A DNA stretch of 52,509 nt from a virus. The stretch covers positions 1 through 52,509 of IMG/VR virus record IMGVR_UViG_3300026473_000017. One strand, 5' to 3'. Under the pieces are notes generated by a model. The model had not been told where the DNA came from. It did no database searches and was given only the letters and a program-made list of their open reading frames with translations. The translations under genes were made by a program, and so were the position numbers. Positions 7,081 through 15,322 of this stretch are shown here, one piece after another (the first letter of the stretch is position 1; every line of letters starts with the position of its first letter).

Positions 7081-8151
7081 CTACTCCTTAAGTAAATAAT
7101 GTGCTAGATTATCCCTCATTCTACTATCATGTGGTGATAGTTCTACGGCTAATTTGCCGTGGTGTATAGCTTCACTAAAATAACCTAGATTATAACTGCT
7201 AAGAGCTAGTAAGTCATGCGGCTTACCTGTCCATACTTCAGGATCACAGGTATATACTAGTTGTTTGTCCACTATACTAACTGCTTGTTTACTAGCATAG
7301 TAACACTCTAGCCACTGTTGTTGACTATAACAATTTAGTGCTAGGTCAACCCAAGGTTCACGAGTATTAGGCGCTTCAATACAAGCTAGTCTATGCCAAC
7401 GCTGTGCAGTTACCAGATCACCTAAATTTTCATAGCACTTGCCTAGTAGCCGCATAGCATAGCAACGTTCATTAGGCCAAGTACTGCCTGGTAATTCTAG
7501 GTAGTTGTTTAGCGCACCTATGGCCTCACTCCACAGGTTATAAAAGGTTAGTTCACGTGCAAAGTAAAAAGCATTGCGTGAACAGTGTGGGTCTTCGCTA
7601 ACGGCTAGTCGTAATAGGTCTAAGTATTGGCTGCGGCTTTTTGTTGGATCTGGATGGTGTGATACTAGTAGTTTATCTGTGTGTGCATAAACTTCTTGAA
7701 TACGTCCATCAGCACGCGGATACTCATGCACTGGATGATGCCAGTGATAGCCGTAGCGATGATGTATTTTTTCATAGTAAAATAGTATATTATGCCCCCA
7801 ATCAAATTTATAGCGCAATCTAGTAGTGCCTTCAGTCCACACACGCTCGATTTCTTCACGCCAGCCAGGTTCTAGGACTTCATCAAGATCTAGGCTAATG
7901 CATACGTCATAGTCACCAGGTATTAGATTAAGAGCAGTATCACGTGCAGTATCAAATCGCCAGGGTTTTACTGCTATGTTGTAAACTTGTGCACCACACT
8001 CTTTTAACAACTCTGCTGTACCATCAGTACTGCCTGTATCACAAACTAGTATTAAATCGGCAAGGCTAGCACTATTACAAAATCGTTGTACAAATTGTTG
8101 CTCATTTTTACTAATAGCATAAACACATATTTTTAACTTGCTTGAACGCAT
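7081..8151 (-). CDS. GT2 family glycosyltransferase with TPR-like C-terminus
   Basis: 356 aa. The N-terminal 200 residues show a GT-A fold family 2 enzyme: LKICVYAISKNEQQF at 6-20, the nucleotide-binding VCDTGSTDGTAELL around 36-49, and the metal-binding DLD at 88-90 in SLDLDEVLEPGW. The His/Trp-rich block HRYGYHWHHPVHEYPRADG at about 131-149 is typical of the bacterial and phage glycosyltransferases that carry TPR repeats. The C-terminal 150 residues are helical pairs (YFARELTFYNLWSEAIGALNNYL, LGKCYENLGDLVTAQRW) that look like TPRs. It would transfer a sugar from a nucleotide donor in the cytoplasm. The acceptor is unknown. It sits between the fibre region and the lysis genes, so either virion fibres or host envelope could be the target. 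Confidence 0.88.
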   Translation of the reverse strand: MRSSKLKICVYAISKNEQQFVQRFCNSASLADLILVCDTGSTDGTAELLKECGAQVYNIAVKPWRFDTARDTALNLIPGDYDVCISLDLDEVLEPGWREEIERVWTEGTTRLRYKFDWGHNILFYYEKIHHRYGYHWHHPVHEYPRADGRIQEVYAHTDKLLVSHHPDPTKSRSQYLDLLRLAVSEDPHCSRNAFYFARELTFYNLWSEAIGALNNYLELPGSTWPNERCYAMRLLGKCYENLGDLVTAQRWHRLACIEAPNTREPWVDLALNCYSQQQWLECYYASKQAVSIVDKQLVYTCDPEVWTGKPHDLLALSSYNLGYFSEAIHHGKLAVELSPHDSRMRDNLAHYLLKE

Positions 8152-8160
8152 AAAATTATT

Positions 8161-9024
8161 TTAACTAGAAAAAGTAACTGTTTGGCCGCTAGCGGCACTA
8201 GTAACAGTATAGGTTTTATATCCGCTGGAGTTGTTTAATTGGTAAACAACTCCAGCACTAAAGTTAGCTGAAAAACTATCTGGTATACGCAAAACTACAA
8301 CGCCACTGCCACCAGCTTGACCATTTTGAGCAGTGCCGTGTTCTCCACCGCCTCCACCACCAGTGTTTGCACCGCCTGGTGTGCCACTTTGATTAGCACC
8401 TTGACCTAAGCCACCACCGCCAATACCAGCTGTGCCGCCAGTGCCAGTAGTAGCAAATCCTGCACCGCCACCACCGCCACCATAATAACTACCAGTAATT
8501 GCACTTTGCACGCCAGCACCACCGCTGCCACCAGCAGCTACACTAACACCGCCAGGTCCACCTGCACCGCCACCACCCCCACCGCGACGACTGCCGGTTA
8601 AACCGCCACCTTCGCCGCCTGGGTAGCCTTGGCTGGCATTGCCACCCATGCCGCCTTGGCCCCAGCCACCGCCGCCACTAGCACCGTCGCCGCCAGTAGT
8701 ATAGGTGGGATTACTGCTGCCCCAACCAGCACCACGACCACCACCATAGGCAACTATACCAGCAAACTGTGAAAGACCGCCTTGAGTAGCTGGTATAGTA
8801 GGAGTAGAGTTATAATATTGGCCAACACCACCTAAGCCCACAGTTAGTGTATACGCGCTGTTTAAGCTATAGCCTATAATGTTTAAGCTTTCAACTACAC
8901 CACCACCTCCGCCACCGCCACCTGCTCCACTGCCGCCACCTCCACCACCACCTACTACTAGGTAGCTAACGCTTAGTGGAACTACGCGCGGTAGTTTGCC
9001 AAATCTTAGTAGTGGACTACTCAT
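8161..9024 (-). CDS. Glycine-rich tail-fibre adhesin
   Basis: 287 aa. After about 20 residues comes SYLVVGGGGGGG, the entry motif of the phage glycine-rich domain. About 200 residues with clusters of five to eight glycines follow (GGGGWGQGGMGG, GSYYGGGGGGAG), then the exit motif GGSGVVVLRIP and a short C-terminal beta tip (SGYKTYTVTSAASGQTVTF). Polyglycine-II bundles of this kind form the distal receptor-binding tips of T4-like long tail fibres; here the same role is inferred. Its C-terminal tip is homologous to that of the neighbouring 1436-aa protein. The codons are CTAG-rich like the phage backbone, unlike the equivalent domain in the neighbour, so this is the long-resident copy. Confidence 0.82.
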   Translation of the reverse strand: MSSPLLRFGKLPRVVPLSVSYLVVGGGGGGGSGAGGGGGGGGVVESLNIIGYSLNSAYTLTVGLGGVGQYYNSTPTIPATQGGLSQFAGIVAYGGGRGAGWGSSNPTYTTGGDGASGGGGWGQGGMGGNASQGYPGGEGGGLTGSRRGGGGGGAGGPGGVSVAAGGSGGAGVQSAITGSYYGGGGGGAGFATTGTGGTAGIGGGGLGQGANQSGTPGGANTGGGGGGEHGTAQNGQAGGSGVVVLRIPDSFSANFSAGVVYQLNNSSGYKTYTVTSAASGQTVTFSS

Positions 9025-9362
9025 GTTGCTAATACTTGCCAGCTACTGCTAGACTCATTCCAGGTGTAAATGGCACCATCACTAGGATATGGCTGTGGTG
9101 CCGTCCACTGGCAAGTTGTTGTATCTAGTTGCCAGCTTGGATAAGGTTGTAATGGTATAAATGCGTCTAATGTTGGATTATAACTATAACCAATGCCAGC
9201 ATAGTTTTTGCGTATGTTGGCATTATAACTAGTACGTACACAAGGTTGACCACGCTCACTGGCATAGAACTGTTCCCAGTCTATGCCTAGTGTGCCTTCA
9301 TCGCGTCCCACAATAACCTCAGTTACAATATTATTACTATCTAAAAATGCATAGTGTGCCAT
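9021..9362 (-). CDS. Small conserved virion-associated protein (MAHYAFLD family), paralogue 1
   Basis: The start at 9362 is chosen because it gives MAHYAFLD, matching the MAHFAKID start of its paralogue at 22517-22879; the frame is open to a TTG at 9374. 113 aa. The core [20 protein letters not shown], followed by DAFIPLQPYPSWQLD and [10 protein letters not shown], is shared almost residue for residue with the paralogue. I know this family from T4-like cyanophages and pelagiphages, where it lies among tail-fibre genes and has no assigned function. The Trp/Pro-rich second half suggests a small beta-rich domain that may bind or cap a fibre. It begins six bases after the stop region of the giant LamG protein. 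Confidence 0.82.
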   Translation of the reverse strand: MAHYAFLDSNNIVTEVIVGRDEGTLGIDWEQFYASERGQPCVRTSYNANIRKNYAGIGYSYNPTLDAFIPLQPYPSWQLDTTTCQWTAPQPYPSDGAIYTWNESSSSWQVLAT

Positions 9363-9367
9363 GTTAA

Positions 9368-12300
9368 TCACCAACTAATAGTGCCGGTACCGGCAGTAAA
9401 TTTATAAACTCGGTACCCAGCTCGGGTAACCGTATCGATTGTATAGACTAAGCCTAGGCTGGCTTTTAGTGGTTTAAACGTGCTTGGATAAGCAATAATG
9501 ACGATACCGGAGCCACCTGCTCCTGAAGTCCCGCCAGGAGTGCTGTTAAATCCACCGCCACCGCCACCGCCAGTGTTTGTGCCACCTGGTTGTGCTGACG
9601 GGCCAGAAGGTGCATTACCTCCATCACCTCCGCCGCCCAATCCACCACTTTTCGTAAGAAAAGATGCGCTTCCACCACCACCACCAGCATAAGTTACTAA
9701 AGAACCGGAAATAGAAGAAGCTGTTCCGTCACCTCCCTCACCTTGCCCATCAGTATTTCCCGCCTCTCCAGCTCCACCGCCACCGCCTCCAGAATTTGGT
9801 GAAGTTGCAGAATACGATCCACCAGCATTTCCTTGCCCAGCCGGAGAAGCAGCGCCGCCATTACTAGGAGAAGGTGTACCCCCGCCACCGCCTGACCCAC
9901 CAGCTCTTCCGGCAATTCCAGGGGAAGTTCCTCCACCACCTCCGCCACCGCCAGCAGCAACAACACCTGGAATGGTAAATGCGCTTGGACTTGTTCCACC
10001 AACAATAGACGATGGGAATCCATCATTTGAAGTTCCAGCGGCGGTTAATCCTGGACCACCACCGCCTACTGTAATTACATAGTTCGTTGCAGCCGAAACA
10101 GTAGTTGCACCTGTGATAAACCCTCCGGCACCGCCACCACCACCAAGGCCAGAAGAAAAGTTTTCTCTACCGCCACCACCACCCCCACCAACCACAAGAT
10201 AGTCAACCGTACTAGGTGCAACCATGCTAGTGGTTAAGGTGCTCAGCACACCACTGTCTGGGTGGGCTTTGGTTGGGGCTGTGAAGTTAGTTGTGTAGCG
10301 TGCGAAACCTTTGGTGATGCGGAGGTCATCGATGTAGCCGTTTAATGGGGCTAGATTATCAAAACCTGATGCAATAGAAATCCTTCCAGGGCAAGTCATT
10401 GTTGTTGAGTAGGTAGCCGTTGCAGACTGCACACCATTCATATAAACAGCAAGGGTACTACCTGATCTGGCTAAAACAATATGCGTCCAAGTGCTTGCGC
10501 TTAATGCAGATGCTGCTGTTATTCGGTCAGCATTGCTTGTAAAAAGAGCCAGCCTGCTAGAAGAGTTAATATAAAACGCCCACCCAGAATCTGTTCCTGA
10601 TGCCCTAGTGTCAATTAACACAATAGCACCGGCTACCGAAGTAGGATAAACCCACATCTCAACCGTAAAGTCGCCTGTGTTGAACGACAACAAGTCCGTT
10701 GATCTTCCTACCAAATAGTCAGCCGTCCCATCAAAGTACATGCTGCCGCTTCCATACTTCTTAATGCTGGTTGTGACCACACCAGCGTTACCTACGGTCT
10801 CGATGATATTTTTACCAGTGCTATCAATGATTCCGGCATTGGTGAAATTAAGTAGTAGACTGGTGTTGTCAAGGAGGGGAAGTGGGCCACTGGGTGGGGT
10901 AAAGTTGCTGGTGTATACGGCAGTGCCTTTGACAATTCTGGTTGAGCCAATGTAGCCCGTCCAATAATTGCTTGCAGGGCTAAATAAGGTTCCGACATAT
11001 ATCGCAGGAGTTGCAAGCTGGAAAGATGAATTTGAAACCGGAGTTCCTTGAGATACACCATCTTTGTACAAACTGATCGTTCCGGCGTTTCTGACTAAGG
11101 CTAGATGGGTCCAAGTGTCGTTAGTGATTGTTGCTCCGCCAAACGTCCAATTAGTCCAAGAAGCTCCGTTTGTAGATACGTCAACGGTAATCGTGTTTCC
11201 TGAGGTCCACAAAATCAGCGCACTGTAGTTGGCGTTTCCAATCGTCAGTATGCGTGGATATGTAGATGCTTGCGTGGACGATCTGTATACCCAGGTTTCT
11301 ATCGTGAAGTCGCCGGATGAAATATTGAAGGCGTCACTAGAAGCCAGATTTAGATAATCCCCACTCCCATCAAAATACGCCGACCCACCATGCACAGCAG
11401 CATCATAGGCAAACGGTGCAAAGGGTGAGAAGGGGGTGACACGGGGGGAGCCGCCAACCGTGAGGGTTTTGGGGCTAACGCTGTTATCAACAAAACGGTT
11501 GCTTTGCAGCGTTAGGATTGAAGTTGCTGATCCTGTGATTGCTGAGATATTAGTTCCGGCAGACTGAGTTGCTGTTAGCGGCGCGGTGGGCGGAGTGAAG
11601 GCTCCTGTGTATACCGCAATGCCTTTTACAGCCCGAAAATTAGAGATAAACCCATTGACACCGTAGTTGTTAGCCCAGTTAATACCACCAATAAAAAGAC
11701 CAATTTGAGCTTGTGTATATGTATAGGTTCCTGTGGCTTTTAGTACTCCGTCTTGATAGATTTTGTAGGTGTTGGCTGCATCTCTAACAACAGCAAAATG
11801 GTACCAAGTTCCAGCAGTTGGAACAAAGGAATAAGATACTCTTACAGATTCATCAACATCTAAAACAATCGTGTTATTGCTAACCAGCCTAAATCCAGCT
11901 TCAGTTTGACCACTAGAGCCAAATGCAAAAATAACTTGATCCGCGTTTCCAGAAGCTGTGTTCCAATTTACCCAACACTCTGCTGTAAAATTTCCGCTGC
12001 CAAAATTAAAATCTGCGTGACTAGCAACAGATAAACAATCAGTAGACCCGTTGAATGAATTCGACCAACCACTATTGCTAAAAGGACTGAACGTACCCTG
12101 CGCTACGTTTGCTCCACTGGGACGAGTAATCACATGTTGATATTCGCTTTCGTCCTGGAACCCAATGGTGTTGTAGGCACCGCGTTCTTGTAAGGTGAGT
12201 AGGGCTGTCTGCGTTCCCGTGATTGCCTGTATATTTGTTCCAGCAGATTGAGTTGCGGCTAGGGGTGCGGTGGGTGGGGTAAAAGCTGTGGTGTATACGG

Positions 12301-13678
12301 GAGAACCTAGTACAACTCTTAAACTTGAAATATATCCAGGAAAATCCGAGGTTCCTGTTATTCCACCGCCAACTTTCAAAGAATCTTGGGTTGTATACGC
12401 TTGGTTTGTGGTTTGAGTTCCTCTAGATACACCATTTACATAGAGCGTTATAGTTCCAGAATTTCTTACAACTGCAATATGCACCCATTGATTTGTTGTT
12501 ATTCCTGTATAAGTGATTCCTGGGCTACCCGTTGAATCCCACCAGTAAATAGCAGTTCCACTAGTCCTTAAAGAAAGAAGCCACCGATTAGCAAAAGCTG
12601 ATGAACCATTCTGCCAAGTTCCTGCAATAACCGCGTCTGTCCCTGGTGTGCCTGTTGAATAAACCCAACCCTCAATACAAAAATCTGATGAACTTCCAAG
12701 TGTAAAAGCAGCATTACTTGCCGCACTCAAATAATCCCCACTACCATCAAAGTACCCCGACCCACTAGTGGTATCACTATCAAGAAATGAGCTAAAGCTG
12801 GAGATGCGAGTTTCGCCACTTGGTGTAAGAGTCAAGCCACCAGACTTGGCAGCGTTGGGTGTGGTGCTATCGATGAATCGATTGGATTGACAGGTAAGTA
12901 GGCTAACGGTGCCCGTTAAGGACGCTGCTACACCAGTTCCTGTATGCCCAACCGATGACGAGGTAAGGGTCGATGTGGTCGGCGTAAAGTTTCCGGTAAA
13001 TAAGGCTTGACCTTTGATAAGCCGAAAATTAGAAAGATGGCCGTTGAAGTAGTAGTTATCCGATGTTGTGTACCAGCGTCCAAGTACCGCAATTGTGTGC
13101 GTTACATCACGATTGCTTGTCATTGAACCAGCGGCTACACCATTGATATATAAAGTTACGTTGTTTGTGCCAGACCCGCTGCGTACCACGGCCAAATGCG
13201 ACCAGGTTTGAAGCCTGACGTTTGACGTTGAGTAAAATGCATCTTGACTTGCATCGTTTCCTAGCTTTACTTGAAGCTGACCGTCACCTGTGTTCCTAAA
13301 TCCAAAAGCTAATCCCGCATTTCCCGTAGTGGGATCAGAACTGTAGATCCCACCCCAATTTGGTATAGAAACTGGATATACCCAGCATTCAGCAGTGAAG
13401 TCACCCGTTGAAAGAGCAAGTGCGGCTGAAGACGACGTGGTTACAAAGTCCCCAGTACCATCGAAATACGCACTCCAACTAGTGTTATACGGACTAAAAC
13501 TAGTACCACGCACATCACCACTATTAGTAAGCCTAAAGTTATTTGAACTAGCATCGGAAAAGGCATTGTAGTCGCGACCAGTATTTACATCGCCTTTAAG
13601 GTGTAGGCTTACTAGGTTATAGTAAGGATCAACTTGTACAGCACTGGTTTTTTGAGTTGCTATTAATAGCTCATTCAT
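9368..13678 (-). CDS. Giant tail-fibre adhesin: five LamG-like lectin domains and a glycine-rich domain
   Basis: 1436 aa. A short N-terminal segment (about 1-40) is followed by five concanavalin/LamG-like jelly-rolls, marked by the recurring FDGTGDF / FDGSGDYL motif near residues 73, 309, 548, 769 and 984. Each domain has the later signature strands FTAECWVYP / WTHLALVRN and closes with RIVKGTAVYTSNFTPPT. From about 1158 to 1405 comes a glycine-rich domain (VDYLVVGGGGGGG to [11 protein letters not shown]), then a beta tip (TRAGYRVYKFTAGTG). This layout is a bead-string of sugar-binding folds with a polyglycine tip, so a role in receptor binding or host-surface attachment is inferred. The first 80 codons use CTAG-rich phage-type DNA, but the lectin core is compositionally different, suggesting domain acquisition. 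No signal peptide. Confidence 0.88.
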   Translation of the reverse strand: MNELLIATQKTSAVQVDPYYNLVSLHLKGDVNTGRDYNAFSDASSNNFRLTNSGDVRGTSFSPYNTSWSAYFDGTGDFVTTSSSAALALSTGDFTAECWVYPVSIPNWGGIYSSDPTTGNAGLAFGFRNTGDGQLQVKLGNDASQDAFYSTSNVRLQTWSHLAVVRSGSGTNNVTLYINGVAAGSMTSNRDVTHTIAVLGRWYTTSDNYYFNGHLSNFRLIKGQALFTGNFTPTTSTLTSSSVGHTGTGVAASLTGTVSLLTCQSNRFIDSTTPNAAKSGGLTLTPSGETRISSFSSFLDSDTTSGSGYFDGSGDYLSAASNAAFTLGSSSDFCIEGWVYSTGTPGTDAVIAGTWQNGSSAFANRWLLSLRTSGTAIYWWDSTGSPGITYTGITTNQWVHIAVVRNSGTITLYVNGVSRGTQTTNQAYTTQDSLKVGGGITGTSDFPGYISSLRVVLGSPVYTTAFTPPTAPLAATQSAGTNIQAITGTQTALLTLQERGAYNTIGFQDESEYQHVITRPSGANVAQGTFSPFSNSGWSNSFNGSTDCLSVASHADFNFGSGNFTAECWVNWNTASGNADQVIFAFGSSGQTEAGFRLVSNNTIVLDVDESVRVSYSFVPTAGTWYHFAVVRDAANTYKIYQDGVLKATGTYTYTQAQIGLFIGGINWANNYGVNGFISNFRAVKGIAVYTGAFTPPTAPLTATQSAGTNISAITGSATSILTLQSNRFVDNSVSPKTLTVGGSPRVTPFSPFAPFAYDAAVHGGSAYFDGSGDYLNLASSDAFNISSGDFTIETWVYRSSTQASTYPRILTIGNANYSALILWTSGNTITVDVSTNGASWTNWTFGGATITNDTWTHLALVRNAGTISLYKDGVSQGTPVSNSSFQLATPAIYVGTLFSPASNYWTGYIGSTRIVKGTAVYTSNFTPPSGPLPLLDNTSLLLNFTNAGIIDSTGKNIIETVGNAGVVTTSIKKYGSGSMYFDGTADYLVGRSTDLLSFNTGDFTVEMWVYPTSVAGAIVLIDTRASGTDSGWAFYINSSSRLALFTSNADRITAASALSASTWTHIVLARSGSTLAVYMNGVQSATATYSTTMTCPGRISIASGFDNLAPLNGYIDDLRITKGFARYTTNFTAPTKAHPDSGVLSTLTTSMVAPSTVDYLVVGGGGGGGRENFSSGLGGGGGAGGFITGATTVSAATNYVITVGGGGPGLTAAGTSNDGFPSSIVGGTSPSAFTIPGVVAAGGGGGGGGTSPGIAGRAGGSGGGGGTPSPSNGGAASPAGQGNAGGSYSATSPNSGGGGGGAGEAGNTDGQGEGGDGTASSISGSLVTYAGGGGGSASFLTKSGGLGGGGDGGNAPSGPSAQPGGTNTGGGGGGGFNSTPGGTSGAGGSGIVIIAYPSTFKPLKASLGLVYTIDTVTRAGYRVYKFTAGTGTISW
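9498..9514 (-). repeat. Shared boundary sequence at end of glycine-rich domain
   Basis: A 17-base string, ATGACGATACCGGAGCC on the plus strand, occurs here, at 23754-23770 and at 24786-24802. It encodes the exit motif of the glycine-rich domains (GSGIVI). All three lie at the same domain edge in different genes or domains, a probable recombination joint. Confidence 0.82.
10190..10207 (-). repeat. Shared boundary sequence at start of glycine-rich domain
   Basis: An 18-base string, AACCACAAGATAGTCAAC on the plus strand, occurs here and at 24686-24703. It encodes the entry motif VDYLVV of the glycine-rich domain in both proteins. The third homologous edge at about 8950 encodes SYLVVG with different codons, so identity at the two sites reflects recent exchange. 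Confidence 0.78.
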
Positions 13679-14202
13679 TTTACATCTAGTCCAATAACAA
13701 ATACCATATAGGTGGTAGTAGCCAAGTCGTAGACAACACCTAGTAGGTCTACACCAGTGGTGGTTAGTGTAGGCGGTGTGCCACCAGCATATTTGGTGTT
13801 GGCAGGCCAGGTTATAGTAGTACTGCCACCGTTTGTTATGCGCAGGTAAACTACCTGCGATTCGCCACTGCTAGGTGCATTTGAAAATGCAAAAGTTGTA
13901 GCAGCTGCTAGTGTTATAGTATGTATGGTATGTGTAGCTAGGTTAATGGTAACTGTGGCGCTAGCAGTACTTTGCGTGCCAATATCATTAACTTTGATCT
14001 TTTGCGCTGGCAGTGTAAGACGTTTGGGCAGTGTGATTTGCTGGCTAGTATCCACTTGCAGTGCATTTGTGCCAGCGGTTTTTAAGTTAAGTGCACCGCT
14101 AGCAATCTCTACAAAGGTACTGCCGCCTGCTTGAATATTAAGGTCATTGGTAGCATCAGCAGTGCTAGCTATACCATTTTGTGCATTGATTACATTAGCC
14201 AT
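13675..14202 (-). CDS. Tail-fibre/virion surface protein
   Basis: 175 aa, Thr/Ala/Ile-rich and beta-predicted. It begins MANVINAQNGIASTADATND and contains LNIQAGGSTFVEIASGALNLKT, a pattern common in phage fibre shafts. The second half, NLATHTIHTITLAAATTFAFSN followed by GGSTTITWPANTKYAGG and VYDLATTTYMVFVIG, is a short jelly-roll-like head that recurs in many phage fibre genes. The 21577 protein ends with a related FTIDD...GTVITFINQT...YWLI block. It overlaps the giant LamG gene by ATGA, so it is probably co-assembled with that fibre. No enzymatic motif. The precise role is not determined. Confidence 0.7.
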   Translation of the reverse strand: MANVINAQNGIASTADATNDLNIQAGGSTFVEIASGALNLKTAGTNALQVDTSQQITLPKRLTLPAQKIKVNDIGTQSTASATVTINLATHTIHTITLAAATTFAFSNAPSSGESQVVYLRITNGGSTTITWPANTKYAGGTPPTLTTTGVDLLGVVYDLATTTYMVFVIGLDVK

Positions 14203-14217
14203 TTGTTATATTCCTAT

Positions 14218-14667
14218 TTATTGCCAAACATTAGCGGGAGGTGCTGGCCATGTTACCACAGCTTGTGGGTTTGTTGCTATTTGGCGAAGTTGTGCGCGAT
14301 AGGTGGCAAACTCCTGCTTATTAACCAGTGTTACATCAGCCAACTGCGTCCAATCTGTGCTGGCTAGTAGCTGCTTGGCTTGCCGCTCATTTTGTGCTGC
14401 TAGGGCCAATTGCTCAGCTTGTAGTTCTTCACTAGTTTTGGCACGTGCCTTCACTACATATACAACTCCATCTTCAATATAAGCAGGCACACGCTCTAGG
14501 ACCTGTGTTTGTGCATCATACTGCTTGCGCTCTTGAATAGGTACCAAATTTTCACCGGCTAAAAATTCCTGTGTGGGTCCGGCCTGTGGAAAACTAGTAT
14601 TGGGAAATAGGTCTGCTAGTGCAGCTTGATCATAGATTTGGCCATTAATTACTCGTGCATATAACAT
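14218..14667 (-). CDS. Tail-fibre assembly chaperone-like protein
   Basis: 149 aa with AAGGAACTAAA ahead of the ATG. The N-terminal half (YARVINGQIYDQAALADLFPNTSFP) is a small beta domain. A helix of Ala/Gln/Glu follows (SEELQAEQLALAAQNERQAKQLL), and the C-terminal motif LASTDWTQLADVTLVNKQEFATYRAQLRQI is the DWTQL...YR..LR.I signature of phage fibre assembly chaperone-type proteins. These assist trimerisation or attach to fibre tips. It lies between the two fibre-associated genes and directly downstream of a second protein with a related DWM block, both following the 2085-aa adhesin. Good family-level confidence, low certainty on which fibre it serves. Confidence 0.75.
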   Translation of the reverse strand: MLYARVINGQIYDQAALADLFPNTSFPQAGPTQEFLAGENLVPIQERKQYDAQTQVLERVPAYIEDGVVYVVKARAKTSEELQAEQLALAAQNERQAKQLLASTDWTQLADVTLVNKQEFATYRAQLRQIATNPQAVVTWPAPPANVWQ

Positions 14668-14676
14668 TTTAGTTCC

Positions 14677-15318
14677 TTATACTAGTGTAGCTATTTGGCT
14701 AGTAGTTAGTGTATCAACACTTAGTTGTTCAGGTGGTGCTGCTAATACCTGTTCAACGGGTGTTTGTTGCTCAACTAACACCTGCTGAACAGGTGTTGGT
14801 TGTAGTTGTGGTACAGGTAGATCTGGTTGAACACTGCTTGGCACGTACTTTTGACTGCCTGGACTAACTAAATCTATTAACTCCTCTACAGTAGTTGCAG
14901 CTAGTATACTAGCTTCTAGCTGATTACAGTTTGCAACAATCTCTGTGCGCGCTTGTTCCACCACAGGTGGAACAGCTATATTGCGCTCTAGTTTTCTAAT
15001 CAGCATCCAGTCTGTTTCTTGCAGCTGTTGATTGCAGTTTTGTTTGTTAGCTGCAATATACTGCTGTTTTAAACTATCCAAGTCTTTGGCTGTAGCAGTG
15101 TATACTCTATGTGGTATACCATTAAATAGTTGTATACTACTATTAGTCCAATAGAAGCGCTGATCAGGTTCTTGACTTTCTACTACCTCTAAAATACCTA
15201 AGCTGGATAAATCAACTAAATTTCGCCAGTCAGGACCATAGTCAATACTATCAATTACTAAGCTGCGGCCAGGCTCAATAGTGCCTGTAATTTCACCACT
15301 TTTAACTATTACAAACAT
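14677..15318 (-). CDS. Tail-fibre chaperone-like protein with Pro/Gln-rich tail
   Basis: 213 aa, GAGGT ribosome site. The N-terminal 60 residues are a small beta domain (FVIVKSGEITGTIEPGRSLVIDS). A helical middle, KQNCNQQLQETDWMLIRKLERN to EIVANCNQLEASILAATTVEEL, resembles the TDWMxIRKxE..PP..V...R..V...C..IE block of phage tail-fibre assembly proteins. The C-terminal 60 residues are Pro/Gln/Val-rich repeats (PVQQVLVEQQTPVEQVLAAP), probably a flexible linker. It follows the 2085-aa adhesin by 4 bases, so it is a candidate chaperone for that protein. It may be a distant paralogue of the next gene. Confidence 0.68.
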   Translation of the reverse strand: MFVIVKSGEITGTIEPGRSLVIDSIDYGPDWRNLVDLSSLGILEVVESQEPDQRFYWTNSSIQLFNGIPHRVYTATAKDLDSLKQQYIAANKQNCNQQLQETDWMLIRKLERNIAVPPVVEQARTEIVANCNQLEASILAATTVEELIDLVSPGSQKYVPSSVQPDLPVPQLQPTPVQQVLVEQQTPVEQVLAAPPEQLSVDTLTTSQIATLV

Positions 15319-15322
15319 ATTT

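Noticed and set aside
9498-9692. Proline-rich plus-strand ORFs opposite glycine-rich genes (also 23751-24002, 24198-24560)
   Set aside because: Antisense of glycine codons; composition alone explains them.
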